This document shows, piece by piece, positions 17,212 through 26,407 of a DNA stretch of 64,000 nt (positions within the stretch are counted from its first letter, which is position 1; each line of letters starts with the position of its first letter). The notes under the pieces were generated by a model. That model saw only the letters and a program-made list of their open reading frames with translations. It did no database searches and had not been told where the DNA came from. Both the position numbers and the translations under genes were made by a program. The stretch spans positions 1,677,001 to 1,741,000 of the forward strand of contig NZ_JAIWOT010000001.1 of NCBI RefSeq assembly GCF_021295335.1, in the 5' to 3' direction. The DNA comes from Komagataeibacter sp. FNDCF1. GTDB taxonomy: Bacteria > Pseudomonadota > Alphaproteobacteria > Acetobacterales > Acetobacteraceae.

Positions 17212-17304
17212 GGTCAAGGATCGCCGCAGGCGACCGCGCCAGCGGCGCGCGGGGGAGCCGATTTTGTCTGGTGTGCCCGCAGGGTGCGCCGGGCAAAATT
17301 GGGG
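17212..17304 (-). ncRNA. Structured intergenic element, copy C
   Basis: The left arm ATTTTGTCTGG (17261-17271) pairs over 11 positions, two of them G-T, with CCGGGCAAAAT (17289-17299), enclosing an inner TGTGCCC-GCA-GGGTGCG hairpin. It lies about 60 bp upstream of the 51-aa gene and shares its layout with the elements at 17912-17993 and 20264-20352. It could be a 5' leader RNA or a DNA element; expression is not shown. Nothing else is evident in the 17155-17490 spacer. Confidence 0.45.
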
Positions 17305-17490
17305 GGACCGCGCGTCCTTGAGGCGGTTCACGCCGGGCATGGTACAATGGGAAGGCTGAGGGAAGCCCTGTTCCCCTTCCCTGCCCGCACACGGGTGGAT
17401 CGGGCGCGACGCGATGGGGACGCCCGCCGTTTCCCGACCGATCATACGAAGGCCCCGCCCGGACCGGCCGGGCGGGGGATCGCTGGCACC

Positions 17491-17817
17491 TCAGTCGCCG
17501 TTGCGGCGACCGTTGGGGCGAGACCAGATCAGGCTCCAGGTCTCGCCGTCCTCGTCATTGAAGAGGTTGGCGAAGATCGGGGCGTTGAAGCTCGGATCGT
17601 CGAGCTTGAGGCCCAGATAGCTGCGTCCCTCGTTGGACTGCTTGGACCAGGCGGCTCCAATCTCGGCCCGGTTGACGAACACCCGGTGGCTGGGGGCGTT
17701 GTCGCTCTGGCGTCCGGTCTCGGGAACGATGCGGACATTGCGGACCTGAACCGAGAGGGTGACGATCTCGCCGACATACTCGTTGCCGGACTTCTTGAAG
17801 GTGCCGATGGTGGCCAT
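17491..17817 (-). CDS. DUF736 family protein (second copy)
   Basis: A 108-residue DUF736 protein: MATIGTFKKSGNEYVGEIVTLSVQVRNVRIVPE, then HRVFVNRAEIGAAWSK, SYLGLKLDDPSFNAPIFANLF and the closing WSLIWSRPNGR. It is more typical of the family than the copy at 10189-10527. Function unknown; the family is a marker of proteobacterial conjugative elements. A structured element lies 95 bp upstream. Confidence 0.9.
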   Translation of the reverse strand: MATIGTFKKSGNEYVGEIVTLSVQVRNVRIVPETGRQSDNAPSHRVFVNRAEIGAAWSKQSNEGRSYLGLKLDDPSFNAPIFANLFNDEDGETWSLIWSRPNGRRNGD

Positions 17818-17911
17818 GATACTGCTCCGTGATCTCTGTTATCGAGCCCGCACCATTGCGGCCTCGATGGCGATCGACGAGCCGGGGGCGATCGGCGGCG
17901 CACCCTTCAGG

Positions 17912-17993
17912 GCCGCAGCGCAGCGGAGGATGGCGGGACAGAATTTTCTTGTTTCGCGAGGAATGACGGCGCAGCCGTCAGGGGAAGAAAATT
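17912..17993 (-). ncRNA. Structured intergenic element, copy A
   Basis: A shared block (GCCGCAGCGCAGCGGAGGAT, 17912-17931) precedes the left arm AATTTTCTT (17942-17950), conserved TTTCGCGA, an inner TGACGGC-GCA-GCCGTCA hairpin (17964-17980) and the right arm AAGAAAATT (17985-17993). Copy B keeps the same pairing with different arm sequences, which indicates selection on structure. It lies upstream of DUF736. The rest of the 17818-18414 spacer shows no gene I can support. Confidence 0.5.
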
Positions 17994-18414
17994 ACGGCCT
18001 GCCGTTGCGCCAGAGACGATCGAGGCGCAGCCGCCCCTCGGCTAGATCAGCCATTTTCAGAGGCCGTATGCGTGCGCGGCCCGACAGAGCGACCATCACG
18101 GAGGACATGAGGCCCCCTCGGCGCGCAGGATCCGGCAGGAAAGAGCATGAGCGTCGTCACGCGTTCGTTTCGGGCTATGACATGACCCGTTCTGGGGACG
18201 ATGCCAGACAGGTGGCCGCGCTATCCGCTGTTTCTGTCAGCCGGTCGCGGGCGCGGGCCGTCCATGACCGAGTGGTTCCAAGAGGAAAGCGACCAGGGCC
18301 AGTAACGCGCTGAGGCGAGCCAACGCCGCGTCAGCCGCCCTCCCCTGATGACAGGACTGATAGCCATACGAAGCATCTGGTCTGGCCCCCTGCCTGCAGT
18401 CTGCCGGGACGGGG

Positions 18415-18855
18415 TCAGACGCGCGCGATGTTCCCGCCGGACGGTCCGGGTGGGGCCACGGCTGTAAAACGGATGAAAGCGGTGATCCCCACCGCGATCG
18501 CGCCGATGACGGAAAAAAAGAACTGCCACGCTACAGACGGCATCATCATCTGGGCAATCCCATGTGTGGTGCTGTAGCCCATGATGATAGCGGGCACGGT
18601 ATAGAGCAGGACAATCAGCAGCCTGAGCCACGCCCAGGGCACGCAGGCGAATGCGATCTGGCCGAGAATGAAGGTCGCGGCTCCCGCGACAAACCCGATG
18701 ATGACCGCACCCAATAGGCCGGCACCGGTATCAAAGGCCCAGAGCGCAGCCATCAGACCGGCGGCGCAGGGCAGTGCGAAAACTGCGACGGTGAAGAAGA
18801 ACCAGCACAGGAAGCCAATGCCGGCAACGAACAGGAAGGGAGCAAGGATGAACAT
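18415..18855 (-). CDS. Multi-pass membrane protein, unknown function
   Basis: A 146-residue protein from MFILAPFLFVAGIGFLCWFF with about five hydrophobic segments (roughly residues 3-20, 25-42, 47-62, 68-90 and 108-130) and short polar loops. The start is set by GGAG upstream and by the first membrane helix; an upstream in-frame extension looks non-coding. No family recognised. Its place among element maintenance genes is the only functional hint. Confidence 0.7.
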   Translation of the reverse strand: MFILAPFLFVAGIGFLCWFFFTVAVFALPCAAGLMAALWAFDTGAGLLGAVIIGFVAGAATFILGQIAFACVPWAWLRLLIVLLYTVPAIIMGYSTTHGIAQMMMPSVAWQFFFSVIGAIAVGITAFIRFTAVAPPGPSGGNIARV

Positions 18856-19018
18856 TGTGGTGGTCTCCGTGCAATCGACGATGTCGGACGGGTGCGCCTG
18901 CCACCACCACCACGGCGCACTCGCATCATAGCGAAAATGATGTGTCGACGGAACGAGAATCGTAATGGCGTCCGGCACGCGGACATGCATCGTTATCTCC
19001 TCGCATGGAGAAGACGTC

Positions 19019-19228
19019 ATGGCGGAAATCACGGGACGCGAACTGCATCTGGTCAAAAAGGCGCTCGCCATTGCAGTGCTGGCGATCGAGCGACAACCAG
19101 GGCCGTTTCAGTCTTATTCGGACATGCAGGACATGAAGGGCCAGCTCGATCTTCTGGCGCCCGGCGACACCGAACTGGCCTTCTACGCCCGGGCTGCGCG
19201 GATCGCCGTCACGGGCAATCCGGAGTGA
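19019..19228 (+). CDS. Small conserved plasmid/ICE protein (69 aa)
   Basis: MAEITGRELHLVKKALAIAV followed by QSYSDMQDMKGQLDLL. The start at 19019 has GGAG nine bases upstream; a longer start is less likely. It is helical with no recognised catalytic motif. It resembles small proteins that recur beside DUF2493 and DUF932 genes in alphaproteobacterial elements. It is transcribed against its neighbours. Confidence 0.65.
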   Translation: MAEITGRELHLVKKALAIAVLAIERQPGPFQSYSDMQDMKGQLDLLAPGDTELAFYARAARIAVTGNPE

Positions 19229-19237
19229 AGACGGCGC

Positions 19238-20164
19238 TCACGCGCCGCCTCCGAACCGCAGGACCGGGATGCCGAGCTTTTTCGCCTTGTCGGCCAGATT
19301 TTCCTGAATGCCAGTTCCGGGAAAGACGATGACGCCGATCGGCAGGGTGTCGAGCAGCGCATCGTTGCGGCGGAAGGGCGCTGCCTTGGCATGCCTGGTC
19401 CAGTCCGGCTTGAAGGCGATCTGCACGATCTCGCGGTGATCGGCCCAGCGTGAGGCAATGAATTCGGCGCCCCTGGGCGAACCGCCGTGCAGCAGCACCA
19501 TGTCGGGATGCTTGGCCCGGACCTTGTCGAGCCGATCCCAGATCAGGATATGGTCGTCGAAATCGAGACCGCCAGTGACGACAACCTTGGGACCGGGCGG
19601 GACCAGCAATTCGCCCTCGGCACGCCGTCGGGCGTTGAGGAAATCGCGGCTGTCGATCATGGAGGCCGTCATCGTGCGGCGTGAGACCAGCGAGCCGACC
19701 TTTGGTCGCCACGCGCTCAGGGTCAGGCGCTCGAACTGCTCCTGCGCCTCGTCGCGGAAGATCTCGTAGGCGTTGCGGCGCTCGATCAGAGTCAGCCCTT
19801 CCGCGATCAGCCGCTCCAGTTCCACCGAGCGGATCTCGCTGCCATCCTGTTCCTGCTGGCTGCGCTTCTGCGCCTGCTCGTTGCGGTCAAGCTCCCGTTC
19901 CACCTGGCCGACCATGCGGTGGAAGATGTTCACGGTGGACCAGAGCAGCGCCTCGAGGTCGGGTTCCAGCCGCGTGTCGGTCAGCGTCACGGCGATGGCG
20001 TCGAAGATGTCGGCCACAGCACCCCCGATGCGCGGCGCTTCGGGCAGCGGCCTCGGGTCCGGCTCGTCCTCGAAGGGACGGTAGCCATATATCTGGAGCT
20101 CAGCCAGCACATGCGCGGTGGAGGAAGCGGCGTGCGGCGGTTCAAAATCTTCGGTGCGGGTCAT
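19238..20164 (-). CDS. DUF2493 (SLOG/YspA-like) protein
   Basis: A 308-residue protein. The C-terminal third holds a Rossmann-like SLOG domain: PKVVVTGGLDFDDHILIWDRLDKV, DMVLLHGGSPRGAEFIASRWAD and IGVIVFPGTGIQENLADKAKKLGIPV, the pattern of DUF2493 nucleotide- or nucleic-acid-binding proteins. The N-terminal half is helical and acidic. Such proteins are standard cargo of conjugative elements and have unknown roles, possibly in nucleotide sensing. Confidence 0.85.
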   Translation of the reverse strand: MTRTEDFEPPHAASSTAHVLAELQIYGYRPFEDEPDPRPLPEAPRIGGAVADIFDAIAVTLTDTRLEPDLEALLWSTVNIFHRMVGQVERELDRNEQAQKRSQQEQDGSEIRSVELERLIAEGLTLIERRNAYEIFRDEAQEQFERLTLSAWRPKVGSLVSRRTMTASMIDSRDFLNARRRAEGELLVPPGPKVVVTGGLDFDDHILIWDRLDKVRAKHPDMVLLHGGSPRGAEFIASRWADHREIVQIAFKPDWTRHAKAAPFRRNDALLDTLPIGVIVFPGTGIQENLADKAKKLGIPVLRFGGGA

Positions 20165-20263
20165 GTTGCGGTCCTCCCAGGTCTCCGGCCGCGCCCTTCG
20201 CGGCCTTTCCGGGGGCGGATAGCGGCAGACCAGGGACGGGCCGGAACCGCGCGCTCGCGCGCG

Positions 20264-20352
20264 GCCGCAGCGCAGCGAAGGATGGCAGGGAGCCGGCTAT
20301 TTTGCTTCGCGATGTAAAGCGCCCCCACAGGGGCGCGACGGAAAATAGCCGG
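20264..20352 (-). ncRNA. Structured intergenic element, copy B
   Basis: The shared leader block (GCCGCAGCGCAGCGAAGGAT) is followed by the left arm CCGGCTATTTT (20293-20303), TTCGCGA, an inner GCGCCCC-CACA-GGGGCGC hairpin (20319-20336) and the right arm AAAATAGCCGG (20342-20352). Both stems differ in sequence from copy A yet stay fully paired. It lies 100 bp upstream of the DUF2493 gene. The remaining 20165-20486 spacer shows no gene. Confidence 0.55.
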
Positions 20353-20486
20353 TCCCGCCATTGAAGGCCTGACCCGGCTGACGCCCGCTCCCCTCCAGAA
20401 AGGCGGAGGCGCGGACCAGCCGGACGGGAGGCACAACAGGACCGCCAGACGAAAACGGAAACCGCCCGCCCCTCTTTCCGGCCTGC

Positions 20487-21533
20487 TCAGGTGCCGGCGG
20501 TCTCCAGAAAGCGTGCTACGTCCGCTGGTGCGAGTTGCGGATGCAGGATCGCCCGCAGCGCGCCACGTCCAAGGGCACGGAGATCATCGTTGAAATCGCC
20601 GAGCCGGGGCGACAGGCCAATCAGTTCGATCCCGGCGTCATCCGCACGGGCACGCAGCGTCGCCAGCGCCTGATCCCCGGCCGGATCGTCATCGCGCAGG
20701 ACGTAGAGACGGCGCAGCCACGGCGGGAAGATCAGGGCAGCGAGATGCGCCGAGGACAGGCAGGCGGCCAGCGGCAGATCGGGCAGAACCTGCCGCAGCG
20801 ACAGCACCGTCTCGATTCCCTCGCCGGCGGCGAGCACGTCGGCTGCCACCCCAAAGCGCACGGCATGGCCGACCAGTCCGCCCAGGGCACGGCGCGGGTG
20901 ATCAACCGGCGCCTTCCCGCGCCCGTCCGCCGCCAGCCAGGTGCGATGCACCCCGGTCAGGGTGCCGTCGAGGTCGGTGACGGCGGCGATCATGGCGGGC
21001 CAGGTCTCGGTCGGACCGTCCTCGTCCGGCCGATAATAGCAGCGTGGATGGAAACGCAGGGCACTGGCTCCGTGCAAAAGCGTAATGTCGCGTCTACGGA
21101 GATACGCTTCCACGGGCGTGCCCGCGATCGGCCCGGACATGGCCCAGAGCCGACGCACCGCTTCGGAAGAACTGGCGGAGCCACGCTCACGGGCTGGGCG
21201 ATCCTGTGACGATGGTATCGGATCAGGACGCGGCAGGCTGAGAAAGGCACGCGCCTCGTCGGCCACGTCGCGGAAATCCACAAGACCAAGGCTTTCGCGG
21301 ATCACGTCGAGCAGGTCGCCGTGTTCGCCCGACTGTGCGTCGGTCCATTTTCCCGCCTTGCCATTGGCGGTGTCGTGCAGCCGGAGGAACAGCGACTGGC
21401 CGGGCGCATTCCGCACGTCACCGACCAGCCAGTAATTACCATGACGGCGACCGGCGGAAAGATACCGTCGGCACACCGCCTCCGCATTCTCCGCCAGACG
21501 GCGGGCGAGATCGCCTGCATTATGCCCGGCCAT
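20487..21533 (-). CDS. Toprim-domain primase-like protein
   Basis: A 348-residue protein. The N-terminal part (GNYWLVGDVRNAPGQSLFLRL, then GKWTDAQSGEHGDLLDVI) matches the DNA-binding region of plasmid primase/helicase-like proteins. The Toprim core follows, with AAGEGIETVLS (about 235-245, catalytic Glu) and LYVLRDDDPAGDQA (277-290, the DxD metal motif). It probably primes element replication or strand synthesis after transfer. Its start overlaps the upstream gene's stop. Confidence 0.88.
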   Translation of the reverse strand: MAGHNAGDLARRLAENAEAVCRRYLSAGRRHGNYWLVGDVRNAPGQSLFLRLHDTANGKAGKWTDAQSGEHGDLLDVIRESLGLVDFRDVADEARAFLSLPRPDPIPSSQDRPARERGSASSSEAVRRLWAMSGPIAGTPVEAYLRRRDITLLHGASALRFHPRCYYRPDEDGPTETWPAMIAAVTDLDGTLTGVHRTWLAADGRGKAPVDHPRRALGGLVGHAVRFGVAADVLAAGEGIETVLSLRQVLPDLPLAACLSSAHLAALIFPPWLRRLYVLRDDDPAGDQALATLRARADDAGIELIGLSPRLGDFNDDLRALGRGALRAILHPQLAPADVARFLETAGT

Positions 21534-21961
21534 TACCCCTGCCCTCCTGTGTCTGGATTGCCTCCGTCGAGGGCGATCGCCAGCCAGCGATCGGTGGTCA
21601 TCCATGAAATCGTCCTGCGCCTGCCAAGGTCAAGCAGATGCGCACCACCGCTGAACGCGCCGATCCGTGGACGTGAACAGCTATTGGCCCACTGGAATCC
21701 CCATCGGCCCCGTAACTGGAATGCCCGTGCGCAGCGTAGCACGAATTCCACCACCTGATGCGGGTCTCCGGTGTTCTCATCGTGCATCCAGAGTTTCGTG
21801 CCACCGTATTCAGGCACGATCGACAGAATGAAACCGCCAGAGGGCGGGTCTTCCACCGCCAGTTCGTCCATGAATTCATTGTAGAGATCGAGCGCCTTTG
21901 CAGCATTGTCCACTGTGCCCACGTCGAGAACGCACGAGAAATGCGTGAAGAAATCAGCCAT
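21533..21961 (-). CDS. Conserved plasmid protein, unknown function
   Basis: A 142-residue protein from MADFFTHFSCVLDVGTVDNAAKALDLYNEF, with GFILSIVPEYGGTKLWMHDENTGDPHQVVEFVLRCA. It resembles uncharacterised proteins regularly next to the Toprim protein on alphaproteobacterial plasmids. No motif gives an activity. It has a GGGAG ribosome site and overlaps the primase gene start, so the two are probably co-translated. Confidence 0.7.
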   Translation of the reverse strand: MADFFTHFSCVLDVGTVDNAAKALDLYNEFMDELAVEDPPSGGFILSIVPEYGGTKLWMHDENTGDPHQVVEFVLRCARAFQLRGRWGFQWANSCSRPRIGAFSGGAHLLDLGRRRTISWMTTDRWLAIALDGGNPDTGGQG

Positions 21962-21979
21962 CGGAAGAACTCCCGAAAC

Positions 21980-22008
21980 GAAAAAACCCGGCACAGTGGC
22001 CGGGCTCG
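21980..22008 (-). terminator. Rho-independent terminator after the DUF932 gene
   Basis: On the minus strand GCCCGGC-CACTGT-GCCGGG is followed by TTTTTT, a textbook intrinsic terminator 37 bp after the DUF932 stop and just before the next gene. Confidence 0.75.
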
Positions 22009-22044
22009 TAAAAACGTCTTTGCGGAAAAACGGAGAAGCGGCTT

Positions 22045-23247
22045 TCAGGACGCACGCTCCATCAGCCTGCGGGCCTTTTCTTCCAGATCCAGCCGCGTAT
22101 CCTGATTGGCCCTGGTGCGGGCCAAGGCCGTGATCCCTTGCACGAAATCGAACACGCTCTCGGGCTTGCGTCCCTCCTCGTGCAGCACTGTTTCGATGAT
22201 CTTCGTAGTTTCCGGTTTCGAGAACCCGCGACGACGCAGGAAGGTTTCACGATCCTCGTCACTCTTCGCCACCAGCGCCTTGCGCGAGGCCTGAATGCCA
22301 GAGACGAACGAGGCCGGGCTGGCGGTGGCGAAATTCCGGAGCGCCGGTGTCGCCTGATGCACAAAGCGCGAAGCCGCAAACTTGCTATGCCGGATCGTGA
22401 TCTGTTCGAAATTTTCCACGCCCCAGAGCATTCTGTTCTGACACACTCCGCGCAGATAGAAGGAGGCGATGCCGAGGCTCTTGCTACCGACCTCGCTGTT
22501 CCAGGCATAGAAACCCCGGAAATAGAGATCGGGTTCGCCGTTGGGCAGACGGCCGGCTTCAATGGGATGCGTATCGTCCACAAGGAACAGGAAGACATCG
22601 CGATCCGATGCGTAGAGCGTCGTGGTTTCCCTGGTGATGTCGACATAGGGATTGTGGGTCATGGTGGCCCAGTCGATGACACCCGGCACCTTCCAGTTGG
22701 TGTCACCCGTGCCGTCGCCGGCGATCCTCCTTACCGCACCGACCAGTTCATGGTCCCAGATTCGGCCGTAATCAGGGCCGGTCACGGCGCGCAGTTCCAC
22801 CCGCCCGTCCTCGGTCTCCAACGTTTTCACCAGTTCGGCGCGGTGCGACAGCAGCCCGTGCTGCAGATTGATCGCCGCCAGCGGAGCCGGGAGATTGCGC
22901 AGATAGGAGGACGGCGCGCTGACCAGACTGCACATCTGGCCGAAGGACCAATGCGTCGGCGCGATCGGCTCATGCTGTCCTGGCACGGTCAGGGTCAGAC
23001 GTTCGGCATTGTCGCGCGAGGCCTCGACGCGAATTGCGCGACTCTCGACAGTGCGGGCCGTGGCCCGATCCGCCCGTGCCAGTGTGGCGGCATGCAGGTC
23101 GGACAGGGACAGGTAGCGCTCGTCATCGGGGCGCGAGAACCACTCGGACGATACGCGGGCGCTGCGTTCGCCACGGGAGGGATCAATCCGGAAGCCGCCA
23201 GACGCGGCACCACGGGACGCAGGGGACAGGATGGTGGTCGTGGCCAT
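22045..23247 (-). CDS. DUF932 (phage/plasmid-like) protein
   Basis: A 400-residue protein starting MATTTILSPASRG. It has the family landmarks LTVPGQHEPIAPTHWSFGQM, YLRNLPAPLAAINLQHGL, YGRIWDHELVGAV, ASDRDVFLFLVDD and FYLRGVCQNRMLWGVENFEQITIRHS. DUF932 proteins are widespread in plasmids and phages with unproven roles. It ends in a strong terminator, so it forms its own unit. Confidence 0.9.
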   Translation of the reverse strand: MATTTILSPASRGAASGGFRIDPSRGERSARVSSEWFSRPDDERYLSLSDLHAATLARADRATARTVESRAIRVEASRDNAERLTLTVPGQHEPIAPTHWSFGQMCSLVSAPSSYLRNLPAPLAAINLQHGLLSHRAELVKTLETEDGRVELRAVTGPDYGRIWDHELVGAVRRIAGDGTGDTNWKVPGVIDWATMTHNPYVDITRETTTLYASDRDVFLFLVDDTHPIEAGRLPNGEPDLYFRGFYAWNSEVGSKSLGIASFYLRGVCQNRMLWGVENFEQITIRHSKFAASRFVHQATPALRNFATASPASFVSGIQASRKALVAKSDEDRETFLRRRGFSKPETTKIIETVLHEEGRKPESVFDFVQGITALARTRANQDTRLDLEEKARRLMERAS

Positions 23248-23989
23248 GGAAAACTCTCCTCTGATGCCGGTTATTCGGCACAGAAGGCGAAGCCGACCTC
23301 TTCCTCTGATCACCACTTCCCACGCGGATTCCCATCCAACCCCAGAACACCCAGCCCCTTGTTCCGGAACCCGCCTTCCCCGTCACCTACCGGAAATCAC
23401 GACTGCAATGGGCGGGTAAACGGAAGGTCGGTTTTGTGTAGGGCGATCGGTAAAACCGGACATTCACATGGATGAACCTCGCGAAGGCTTTCACCCCATT
23501 CCGGTCGTTCAAGTAACCCATAAGACTTTTTAGAAGCCGACATTTGCTCATAAAACAGCCAAGCACCAGCCAATTGATTCAGTATAAGTGTTCGAATCCC
23601 ACATAGTCTGCCGCCCCCCCTCCACGATATCGATGGTGGGGACATAGACGTAACGCTCCGAGCGGCTGGCAAGGAAAACGCTGGTCGTGATATTATTGTC
23701 AATGGCACGATGCCATTCTACGGGTGCGTGGTTTGCGACTTTAGGGCAAAAGTAAGAAACCGGATGGACTTGAATGGTTCCGATGGTTCGGCAACAACAG
23801 CCTCTACATGGAAGTCCTGAGCTGGACGAAACTGCTTCGGGACGCCGAAACGCGGCACAAGATATTCTTCAATAAACTTGGAATAGATTGATACACATTG
23901 GGAAGTGGAACCGTTCGAGACGCGGATCGCGCGATGCGCGAAATCTCCACGAGGGCGAACTGTGTTGTGAAGTCATATGGGGAGGAAGG
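23248..23989. other. Gene-poor spacer with a dispersed-repeat fragment
   Basis: No gene is supported over about 740 bp between the DUF932 gene and the defence island. GGGTAAACGGAAGGTC at 23414-23429 recurs exactly at 34404-34419, and related pieces lie near 29507 and 41773. GTTCGAATCC at 23598 resembles a tRNA T-loop but no tRNA folds around it. It probably marks the left junction of the imported island. Confidence 0.4.
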
Positions 23990-24629
23990 GTGTCTACTTA
24001 TTTTACGGATCGTGAATACGGAATACAGTCCCAAACAATAGATGTCATCGATGAGCGTTTGTGGGCTGGCCTCTATAGCTTGATCCAGACGGGAATTGGC
24101 AACGGTTCATTTGGCCTGCGCTTTCCGGAACAGTGCCCTGACGGAAACGGTCCGTGCGGATGTGACGAGCAGGCCTTCCGTCAGGTGCTAGGCGCCGAGG
24201 TGCCGTGGATCGAATGGCCGCTCTCTCCGAATAAATTACCCGAGACGCCAGTTATCCTAGATCTGCTCGAGTTTTGTGCCAGCGCCGTGGGTGAGCCAAA
24301 TCGGGGCGCTTATCACTCTTATTACCGCCACCATCACTTGAGTTGGGATCGAGACGCTGGCCTTGCGCGATTTGTGGCCGACGTGAACCTCCTGTTTCGC
24401 CGTAACGCTGTCGCCTATGAACTCACAGCGACCGGACAGGCCCGTCGCCTTCTTCCGCAGGCTATCGCCAATACGATTGGCTGGGCCTTGTTTCAGACCG
24501 GCGATACGGAGACTGACAGGCTGCTTGAAGCCGCGCGGCAGTGGATTCTCTCGCCAAAGCCTGATGATCGTCGCAATGCGCTGGAGAAGCTGTGGGATGC
24601 GTTTGAGCGGCTGAAAACACTTGAGCCAG

Positions 24630-26177
24630 ATTCCATGAGGAGTGGATAGCGAGCCGCGCCGTGTCAGAGTGTGCTTGCTGAAACTCTCTGGAGGGCAGAA
24701 CCATGCTCGAGGCATCTGATCATCCCACGACCCCGGTCGCTATCCGCGTTGATCTTGGCGCGATCTTCGTTTCACTGGAACTTGGAAAATCGAGTTGGCT
24801 GGTCACATCGCTCTCACCCGGAAGCGAGAAGATGTCGCGCCACTCGGTTCAAGGTGGCGATATTGCGGGCCTGTTCGGCTGTTTCACTAGTCTTCGTGAC
24901 AAGGCCCGCGCTCGGGAAGGAAGACTTTTTCCGCTTGTGGTGATTCAGGAAGCCGGATTGGATGGATTCTGGATCGATAGAGCCTTGAAGCAGGAGGACT
25001 GGATCGAGAGCCATGTCGTCGATGCGGCGTCGATCGCAGTTCCCCGCAAGCACCGGCGTGCAAAGACGGATCGTATCGACGGGGAGATGCTGGTCCGTAC
25101 GCTGCTGGCGTTCAAACGCGGAGAGGCACGGGTCTGCTCAATGGTCCGCCCTCCATCACGGGAAGAGGAAGACCGCCGACGTCTCAGTCGGGAGCGTAAG
25201 GTTCTGGTGGGCGAGCGCACGCGGCATATCAACCGCGTCCAGGGCCTGCTGCTGAGCCAGGGCATTCGAGGTTACCGGCCGCTGCGACGGGATCGGCGTG
25301 CCTGTCTCGACGAGTTGCGAACGGGCGATGGTCATCCCTTGCCGAAGCATCTCAAGGCGCAGATCGGACGAGAACTGGACCGCATCGAACTTCTCATGGA
25401 ACAGATTAAAATGGTTGAGAGCGAACGGGACGAATTGGCAAAAGTGAATGACAACAATCAATGTTCGCCAGTTGTCCTGTTGCAGGGTCTCAGAGGGATT
25501 GGCGCCGAGTTTGCCACCGTTCTGACGCAGGAAGGACTGTTCCGGCATTTCGACAACAGGCGGCAGGTCGCGGCTTATGCCGGTCTGGCGCCTTCGCCGT
25601 GGAAAAGCGGATCGATCGACCGTGAACAAGGCGTCTCGAAATCCGGTAATCCGCGCCTGCGCACGGCCATGATCCAGCTTGCCTGGCTGTGGCTCCGCTA
25701 CCAGCCTGACACCGCGCTGGCGCAGTGGTTCCATGAACACGTGGGCGCAAGAAGTAACCGGAGCCGCAAAACGGCGATCGTTGCCCTGGCCCGCAAGCTT
25801 CTTGTTGCGCTCTGGAAATATGTCACGAGTGGTGTCGTTATCGATGGCGCGCATCCGGCGTCCCGCTGATGGAAACACCACAGACATAAACCCCATCCCC
25901 AGGACCTGATCAGTCCTGTGGATCCAGGTGAACGGACCGATCGGCCCCATGGCTTGCAATGCCGACCTTTCAGAATGGTCCCGTTCTCCTGAGCCTTTGC
26001 CCCGAATGCGGGATAGTGGTGCTGCCGCGCGCGAGCGGCGACCGGATGTGAGGTTCTACAGGTGCGGCATCGCGCCGGTAGTCGTTAAACAGGCTCAGAC
26101 CATGGATCCAAAACACGGAGAAGAAAAAATGATCTCGCAGTGAAAGTGGCCATTGACGTGAAACTCCTCATGTGAGG
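24630..26177 (+). mobile_element. IS110-family insertion sequence
   Basis: It contains one full-length DEDD transposase and separates two halves of a gene. Subterminal inverted repeats CATGAGGAGT (24634-24643) and ACTCCTCATG (26163-26172) suggest the IS1111 subgroup. Exact ends are approximate because such elements lack clear duplications. The non-coding 25870-26160 stretch should hold the bridge-RNA-type region known for IS110 elements. Confidence 0.8.
24703..25869 (+). CDS. IS110-family transposase
   Basis: A 388-residue DEDD recombinase. The N-terminal RuvC-like domain has RVDLGAIFVSLELGK and the Asp/Glu motif VIQEAGLDGFW. KHRRAKTDRIDGEMLVR carries the later acidic residues, and the C-terminal Transposase_20 domain has LRGIGAEFATVLTQE and AAYAGLAPSPWKSG with the serine region SKSGNPRLRTAMIQLAW. 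Full length and apparently functional. Confidence 0.95.
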   Translation: MLEASDHPTTPVAIRVDLGAIFVSLELGKSSWLVTSLSPGSEKMSRHSVQGGDIAGLFGCFTSLRDKARAREGRLFPLVVIQEAGLDGFWIDRALKQEDWIESHVVDAASIAVPRKHRRAKTDRIDGEMLVRTLLAFKRGEARVCSMVRPPSREEEDRRRLSRERKVLVGERTRHINRVQGLLLSQGIRGYRPLRRDRRACLDELRTGDGHPLPKHLKAQIGRELDRIELLMEQIKMVESERDELAKVNDNNQCSPVVLLQGLRGIGAEFATVLTQEGLFRHFDNRRQVAAYAGLAPSPWKSGSIDREQGVSKSGNPRLRTAMIQLAWLWLRYQPDTALAQWFHEHVGARSNRSRKTAIVALARKLLVALWKYVTSGVVIDGAHPASR

Positions 26178-26407
26178 GGCCGATAAACGCGTGCAAGCGG
26201 ATGCACTGCTCGATCGTGTCGCCGCGCCCGGCTCCGGTTTTCGCCAAGCGCTCGGACGCGAAGCCGCCGAACTGACCAAAATCGGTAATAGCTTTCGCAT
26301 TCGTCACTCTGAGACGACGCAGGAAGCGCTGACCTCTCTTGATCAGGTCGACTACCTTTTCACGCGCATGTTCGCATTTGTGCGCGTGATCCTGAAGGGA
26401 ACAAGTC

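Noticed and set aside
23590-23630. GTTCGAATCC T-loop-like motif
   Set aside because: Stem positions mismatch and no matching 5' acceptor strand lies within tRNA distance.
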